A stretch of 19,373 nt of DNA from NCBI GenBank assembly GCA_035279875.1, contig DATEGX010000047.1, positions 1-19,373 on the forward strand, given 5' to 3'. This document shows, piece by piece, positions 15,513 through 19,373 of this stretch. Position numbers and translations under genes: made by a program. The notes beneath the pieces were generated by a model that did no database searches, was not told the origin of the DNA, and worked only from the letters and a program-made list of their open reading frames with translations. The DNA comes from JAMXLL01 sp035279875. Lineage in GTDB: Bacteria > Desulfobacterota > Binatia > Binatales > Binataceae. Within the stretch, counting starts at the first letter, position 1, and the number at the start of each line of letters is the position of its first letter.

Positions 15513-16805
15513 ATGGCGACTCCGGCGAACGGCCAGGCCGCAATGTGGTCGCGACTCTACAACGCACTATGGTATCCCGCGCTACCGGTCGCTCTATTTG
15601 CAAGCACAGGCCGCGACCGGCAAAGCCGCCGCGAGCGGCTTGGCAACGGCTCGTACGAAGCTGTCCCGGTCGTCCCGAGTGCGCGCCGCGTTTGGGTGCA
15701 CGCGGCTTCAGTCGGTGAGGTCGAGGCGGTGCGTCCGGTGGTTTTGGGTCTCGAGCGAGCGCTTCGCGATCTAGACTTTACGATCACAACCATGACCGCT
15801 GCGGGACGCGATGCCGCGCGCCGGCGGGTGCCCGGAACGAGTCAGCTTGCGCCATTCGACCACGTCAGCACTGTACGCGCCTTCTTGAGCCGGATTCGTC
15901 CCACCCTGGTGCTTATTGCCGAGACTGAACTGTGGCCGAACTTCTTTTTGCAAAGCGCCGAAGCCGGAGCGCGGATCGCAATAGTCAACGGGCGTTTGTC
16001 CGAACGCTCGATGAGCTCCTATCGTCTGATCCGTCCGCTGATCGGCCGCCTGCTCAGCCGCACTGACCTTATCCTTGTGCAAACTTCTGATGATGCGCTC
16101 CGGTTCAGCGAGCTGGGAGCGCCTTCCGAGCGCCTCTCCGTGACTGGCAATACCAAGGTCGACTTGGACGCGCCCGCACCGCCGCTTCGGGCGGAGCTCG
16201 CAGATTTCGCTGCAGGGCAGCCTATCCTGGTCGCCGGCTCAACCGGTCCGGAAGAAGAGCGCACCGTACTGGCAGCGTATCGCGCACTCAGGGCCCGATT
16301 TCCAACGCTCGCGCTCGTCATCGCACCGCGCCATCTGAACCGCCTCGACAAGGTCAAAAGGGATTTGTGCGACGGCGGGTTCGAATACGTCCTGGCCAGT
16401 GAATTGAGCCAGTCACGGGCACTGGCACCATCCAACCCGGTGCTGTTGCTGGACACAATGGGTGAGTTGCGCGGGCTCTATTCGCGATCCGCCATCGCCT
16501 TCGTCGGTGGAAGTTTGGCGCCAGGACGTGGCGGCCAGAGCCTCGCCGAACCTGCCATCGCTTCGGTTCCCGTGATCTTCGGCCCGCACTATGAAAATCA
16601 TCGCGAGGTGGGCAACGCGCTGATCGCGGCAGGGGCTGCGCGCGTTGCTGGCGATGCCGCTCAGTTGCAGCAGGCGTGCGCTGACTGGCTGGACCACCCG
16701 TCGGTGCGGGCCGCGGCTGGGGACACGGCGCGCGAGGTGATGGAGCGAATGGCCGGCGGAGCCACCGAAACGGTCCGCCATTTACTGGCGCTGCTTGCCG
16801 CTTGA
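15513..16805 (+). CDS. waaA: 3-deoxy-D-manno-octulosonic acid transferase KdtA/WaaA
   Basis: Inner-membrane GT30 transferase that adds Kdo from CMP-Kdo to lipid A precursor. From ATG 15513 it has 430 residues. An N-terminal membrane segment (about 13-32) precedes VWVHAASVGEVEA with catalytic Glu69, and AETELWPN (136-143), NGRLSERS, VTGNTKVD and APRH follow. Two usually firm motifs differ: the typical GSTH-GEE is GSTGPEEE, and the typical GG(H/Q)NPLEPA is GGQSLAEPA. Start choice is uncertain: TTG 15498 would overlap the msbA stop, and ATG 15543 would begin directly at the membrane segment; none has a clear Shine-Dalgarno. Number of Kdo residues added cannot be read from sequence, but a KdkA-like kinase two genes downstream would fit a single phosphorylated Kdo. 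Confidence 0.92.
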   Translation: MATPANGQAAMWSRLYNALWYPALPVALFASTGRDRQSRRERLGNGSYEAVPVVPSARRVWVHAASVGEVEAVRPVVLGLERALRDLDFTITTMTAAGRDAARRRVPGTSQLAPFDHVSTVRAFLSRIRPTLVLIAETELWPNFFLQSAEAGARIAIVNGRLSERSMSSYRLIRPLIGRLLSRTDLILVQTSDDALRFSELGAPSERLSVTGNTKVDLDAPAPPLRAELADFAAGQPILVAGSTGPEEERTVLAAYRALRARFPTLALVIAPRHLNRLDKVKRDLCDGGFEYVLASELSQSRALAPSNPVLLLDTMGELRGLYSRSAIAFVGGSLAPGRGGQSLAEPAIASVPVIFGPHYENHREVGNALIAAGAARVAGDAAQLQQACADWLDHPSVRAAAGDTAREVMERMAGGATETVRHLLALLAA

Positions 16806-16836
16806 AAAACTGGCGGGTGTTGTCGCGCTGGATTCT

Positions 16837-17991
16837 ATGACCGCGGCAGATGTAGCTTGTCGGCGTCCGATCCTCGACCGCTTATGGGAGCACGGGCCGT
16901 TCGCCCGGTCATTCGGACTGATAACCTATCCCCTCTCTGCTGGGTATGCCGGAATTGTGGCGGCGCGTTCCGCATGGTGGCGTAGGATGGCGCGCCGCGC
17001 TTCATTGCCAGTGGTGAGCGTCGGAAATTTAACAGTTGGAGGCAACGGCAAGACGCCCTTCGCGCTCTTCCTTGCGGCAAGATTGCGAGACCGCGCTATA
17101 CGTGTGGCGATCGTGAGCCGTGGTTACGGCGGGAGCTTTTCGGGACGTGCAGGATTGGTTTCCGATGGCCGGCGAATCCTGATGACCGCACGCGAGGCCG
17201 GCGACGAGGCCGTGATGCTGGCAAAATTGTTCGACGGCCCAATTGCCGTAGCACGCCGCAGAATCCACGCAATCGAGATGCTCGCAGAGCGAGATCTGGC
17301 CGACGCGGTGGTGCTCGACGACGCTTTCCAGCATCTGCGGCTCGCGCGCGAACTGGATCTCGTGCTTATCAAGGAACCGCGCGCATTCGGGAACGGACGG
17401 TTATTGCCGGCGGGCCCGATGCGTGAGCGGGCGAGCGCCCTGAGGCGCGCCGACGCGATTGTTTTAGTCCGTTCGCCAGGTTCCGCGACGGACACGATTG
17501 ATCCGCAGGTGTCGGACTTGGCGCGGGGCAAGCTGTTGTTGCGTGCGATTTTGCGCCCGTCGGGCTTGATTAGGTCCGATTCCGGCGGCTGGAGCGTGTC
17601 GCCTCTCGCGCTCGAAGGCCGGCGCATAGCAGCGGTCAGCGGGATAGCCGACGCTGATGGCTTCCATTCGATGCTCCGCGCATTAGGTGCCGATCTTGTC
17701 CGCTCGCTCGACTATTCCGACCATCATGTCTACAGCCCTGGCGATTGGCGTAACATTCTTGAAGCGGCGCGTGGGTTGGAGATGCTCGTCACGACCGAAA
17801 AGGATCTGGTGAAACTCGAGTCGTTTGCCACAGGCGAGTTCCCACTCTACGCTCTGCGGGTGGCTATCACGATGGAGCAACACGACGAGACGCTCCTTCT
17901 TACGAAGGCGCTCGATTGCCTTGGACGCCGAGGACGTCCGCGGACGGAGACGTCGACGACCGGGAAAGGAGGCAATACGCCATGGCTTTGA
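16837..17991 (+). CDS. lpxK: Tetraacyldisaccharide 4'-kinase LpxK
   Basis: Membrane-bound P-loop kinase that phosphorylates the 4' position of the lipid A disaccharide to give lipid IVA. From ATG 16837 it has 384 residues. A membrane-associated N-terminal helix (about 20-50) is followed by VVSVGNLTVGGNGKTP, with the P-loop at 66-74. SRGYGG (95-99), GDEAVMLA, the DDAFQHLRL motif (161-169), LPAGPMRE, DYSDHHVY (292-299) and TTEKDLVKL (319-327) follow. A TTG at 16795 inside the kdtA end is in frame and would add 14 residues; ATG 16837 leaves 31 bases after kdtA and fits the family N-terminus. The C-terminal tail, from about 365, is a basic and Thr/Gly-rich extension. The end overlaps the Trm112-like gene by 10 bases. 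Confidence 0.94.
   Translation: MTAADVACRRPILDRLWEHGPFARSFGLITYPLSAGYAGIVAARSAWWRRMARRASLPVVSVGNLTVGGNGKTPFALFLAARLRDRAIRVAIVSRGYGGSFSGRAGLVSDGRRILMTAREAGDEAVMLAKLFDGPIAVARRRIHAIEMLAERDLADAVVLDDAFQHLRLARELDLVLIKEPRAFGNGRLLPAGPMRERASALRRADAIVLVRSPGSATDTIDPQVSDLARGKLLLRAILRPSGLIRSDSGGWSVSPLALEGRRIAAVSGIADADGFHSMLRALGADLVRSLDYSDHHVYSPGDWRNILEAARGLEMLVTTEKDLVKLESFATGEFPLYALRVAITMEQHDETLLLTKALDCLGRRGRPRTETSTTGKGGNTPWL
17965..17972 (+). promoter_or_regulatory. Strong Shine-Dalgarno for the Trm112-family gene
   Basis: AAAGGAGG lies nine bases before ATG 17982, inside the end of lpxK. It is the best ribosome binding site in the window and fixes the start of the 56-residue protein, suggesting high or lpxK-independent translation. 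Confidence 0.75.
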
Positions 17992-18152
17992 GCCAGGATT
18001 TGCTTGATGTTCTCGCATGTCCGAAATGCAAGGGTGACCTCCGCCTGACCGAAAAGCAGGACGGGCTTATCTGCGAGGCCTGTAAGCTTCGCTATCCGAT
18101 AAAGGAAGATATTCCGATCATGCTGATCGATGAAGCTGAGAGCATCGGCTGA
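17982..18152 (+). CDS. ycaR: Trm112/YcaR-family small zinc-ribbon protein
   Basis: A 56-residue protein of the Trm112 (formerly DUF343) family. Four cysteines in two pairs, CPKC (13-16) and CEAC (31-34), form the expected zinc-ribbon, followed by RYPIKEDIPIMLIDEA, the typical family ending. In eukaryotes and archaea Trm112 activates methyltransferases; the bacterial role is unsettled. In E. coli the homologue ycaR also follows msbA-lpxK, so this neighbourhood is conserved across distant lineages and suggests a link with lipid A or Kdo genes. It overlaps lpxK by 10 bases and the next gene by 23 bases. Confidence 0.88.
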   Translation: MALSQDLLDVLACPKCKGDLRLTEKQDGLICEACKLRYPIKEDIPIMLIDEAESIG

Positions 18153-18927
18153 GGCTGCTCGGGAACACGTGAAGGGCGCTGCGAATTCTACCTCGGGTGG
18201 TGCGATCGCGGGACCCGACGCGGAATTCCGCAGCTTCGCTCTAGGCCGGCGGATTCTGTACCTCCGCAATGACTTGAGCGCTCAGGTCGCCGGCATCTTT
18301 GCATTGCTGAGCGGGCTCGGTCTTTCCACCGAAGGGGTCGGCAATCGCGCGAGCGGCGTTCCCTTGAGCCTTGAAAGCGGTCCGCAGATCTTCGCGCGTA
18401 TCGCACGCCGCGGCGGGCTTGCCCGTTTTCTGTTGAAGGATCTCTACATCGGTCAGCGTCCGCGTCCGATCCGCGAACTGGCGATTGCAGCCGAAGCCTA
18501 TCGCCGCGGTGTTCCGGTTGCCGAACCATTCGGTGCGATGGTTGAATGGGTCGCCCCGATAGCCTATCGCGGCATTTTCCTGACACGCGCCCTATCAGGC
18601 CTGACGCTTTGGGAGTTCGTCCGCACTGACGACGACCGCGCCGTGCGCGATCATGTATTGGCACAGGCGCGACGCGCGATCGACACGATGCATCGGCAAG
18701 GCCTGATTCATGCGGATCTCAACCTGCACAATCTGTTAGTGACCACGGCCGGTGAGAGGTTCAATGTGGTGATTCTCGACCTCGACAAGGCGCGGCTAGT
18801 GCCCGGCGCCGTTTCCGCGGCTATGCGCGAGCGCAATCTGGCTCGGCTGCGGCGTTCGGCGCGGAAGCTCGACCCGCGCGGACGTTTTCTCGATGCTGCC
18901 GCGATCGCGCTGCTCTGCGCGAAATGA
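18130..18927 (+). CDS. kdkA: KdkA/WaaP-family lipopolysaccharide kinase (probable Kdo kinase)
   Basis: Cytosolic or membrane-associated protein-kinase-like enzyme expected to phosphorylate Kdo (or a core heptose) on nascent LPS; 265 residues. The glycine-rich ARRGGLARFLL (91-102) corresponds to the RGG segment of KdkA. The AVEAYRRGVPVAEP-like stretch (IAAEAYRRGVPVAEP, 119-133), the catalytic loop HADLNLHNLL (194-203) and the metal-binding ILDLDKARL (215-223) complete a kinase core. ATG 18130 overlaps the Trm112-like gene by 23 bases and has no clear ribosome site; GTG 18169 is an alternative that loses 13 residues. Residues 1-35 look like a poorly conserved leader. Context after kdtA and lpxK favours Kdo as substrate, but WaaP-type heptose kinase is possible. 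Overlaps the next gene by 4 bases. Confidence 0.78.
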   Translation: MKLRASAEAAREHVKGAANSTSGGAIAGPDAEFRSFALGRRILYLRNDLSAQVAGIFALLSGLGLSTEGVGNRASGVPLSLESGPQIFARIARRGGLARFLLKDLYIGQRPRPIRELAIAAEAYRRGVPVAEPFGAMVEWVAPIAYRGIFLTRALSGLTLWEFVRTDDDRAVRDHVLAQARRAIDTMHRQGLIHADLNLHNLLVTTAGERFNVVILDLDKARLVPGAVSAAMRERNLARLRRSARKLDPRGRFLDAAAIALLCAK

Positions 18928-19373
18928 TACGCCGCATCATCGGTTTCCATCTGGACGACTTCGGCGACTGGGTTGCCGACCTCGAATGCAACCACGGCCA
19001 GCACGTGCGCCATCAGCCGCCCTTTCAATTGCGGCCGTGGGTGCTTACCGCCGAGGGACGCAAGGGAATGGTAAACACGGAGCTGGAATGCCGTAAATGC
19101 GAGTCGGAGCCCTCCTATCTCGCGGAAAATCGCGCACTGGTGCGGCGTTACTACGAGGAATTGTGGAACCAATGGAAATTGGAGCTGATTGACGGGCTGA
19201 TAGCCGACGACTTTCGCTTCCGTGGGTCGCTCGGCCTCGAGACCCGCGGGCGCGCCGCTTTCGGCGACTATGTCAGAACGATTCGCGCGGCTTTCCCTGA
19301 TTTTCACAACTCCATCGAGGGAATGATCGCCGAAGACAATAAGGTCGTCGCTCGATTGATCTATACCGGTACC
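18924..19373 (+). CDS. DUF3565 domain fused to a SnoaL-like domain (cut by right edge)
   Basis: The frame is open from ATG 18924 (ATGA overlap with the kinase gene) to the window end, 150 codons. Residues 1-60 match the small DUF3565 family: GFHLDDFGDWVADLECNHGQ, HVRHQPPF, LRPWVLTAEGR, then CRKC. Cys22, His24, His27, His30, Cys56 and Cys59 could bind a metal. Residues 66-150 (ENRALVRRYYEELWNQWKLE, IADDFRF, TRGRAAFGDYVRTIRAAFPD, VARLIYTGT) resemble the SnoaL-like/ester cyclase branch of the NTF2-like fold, which is usually about 120-140 residues, so roughly 50 residues lie beyond the edge. DUF3565 proteins are normally short stand-alone proteins, so the fusion is notable. Function unknown; no link to LPS beyond overlap with the kinase gene is visible. 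Confidence 0.75.
   Translation, partial: MIRRIIGFHLDDFGDWVADLECNHGQHVRHQPPFQLRPWVLTAEGRKGMVNTELECRKCESEPSYLAENRALVRRYYEELWNQWKLELIDGLIADDFRFRGSLGLETRGRAAFGDYVRTIRAAFPDFHNSIEGMIAEDNKVVARLIYTGT

Noticed and set aside
1..19373. Mobile elements, CRISPR arrays, tRNA or rRNA genes, phage or defence genes
   Set aside because: No transposase, integrase, terminal repeats, regularly spaced repeats or structured RNA gene was seen; the window is continuous envelope-biogenesis coding sequence.

Overview
This window is a dense outer-membrane biogenesis locus from a GC-rich, diderm, LPS-producing bacterium. The gene content (LpxI rather than LpxH, a Gfo/Idh/MocA oxidoreductase between lpxI and lpxB, lolC-lolD next to bamA-skp, a type II secretion secretin) resembles lineages once grouped as Deltaproteobacteria (Desulfobacterota, Myxococcota, Binatota and relatives). 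No rRNA or other phylogenetic marker is present, so the lineage is inferred from gene order and family type only.

Left part (1-3708, minus strand): a lipid A late acyltransferase of the LpxL/HtrB family, cut by the left edge, lies downstream of a GspD secretin of 872 residues with a long glycine/serine-rich insert. A 342-base divergent intergenic region (3709-4050) separates these two genes from everything that follows.

Right part (4051-19373, plus strand, 14 genes): lolC and lolD (lipoprotein release from the inner membrane), bamA and skp (beta-barrel assembly and its periplasmic chaperone), then fabZ, lpxA, lpxI, a Gfo/Idh/MocA oxidoreductase, lpxB, msbA, kdtA (waaA) and lpxK. These make lipid A from UDP-GlcNAc through UDP-diacyl-GlcN, lipid X and the disaccharide to Kdo-lipid A, and flip it across the inner membrane. 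They are followed by a small Trm112-family zinc-ribbon protein, a KdkA-like Kdo kinase, and the start of a DUF3565-SnoaL-like fusion cut by the right edge. Most neighbours overlap by 4 to 23 bases, which suggests translational coupling. The larger gaps are before bamA (about 140 bases), before skp (115) and before lpxB (213).

Main points for a second look: (1) lpxA has no standard start codon at the expected place. An ATA codon 9 bases after a good Shine-Dalgarno gives exactly the expected protein and looks like a one-base change from an ATGA overlap with fabZ. (2) The oxidoreductase between lpxI and lpxB sits where GnnA is known in Acidithiobacillus, but no aminotransferase partner is visible. 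(3) lpxD is missing from its usual place between skp and fabZ. (4) The last gene joins a Cys/His-rich DUF3565 module to a SnoaL-like domain. I saw no mobile elements, CRISPR arrays, tRNAs or rRNAs. The window reads as core envelope biology with a few unusual details rather than an obviously new system.
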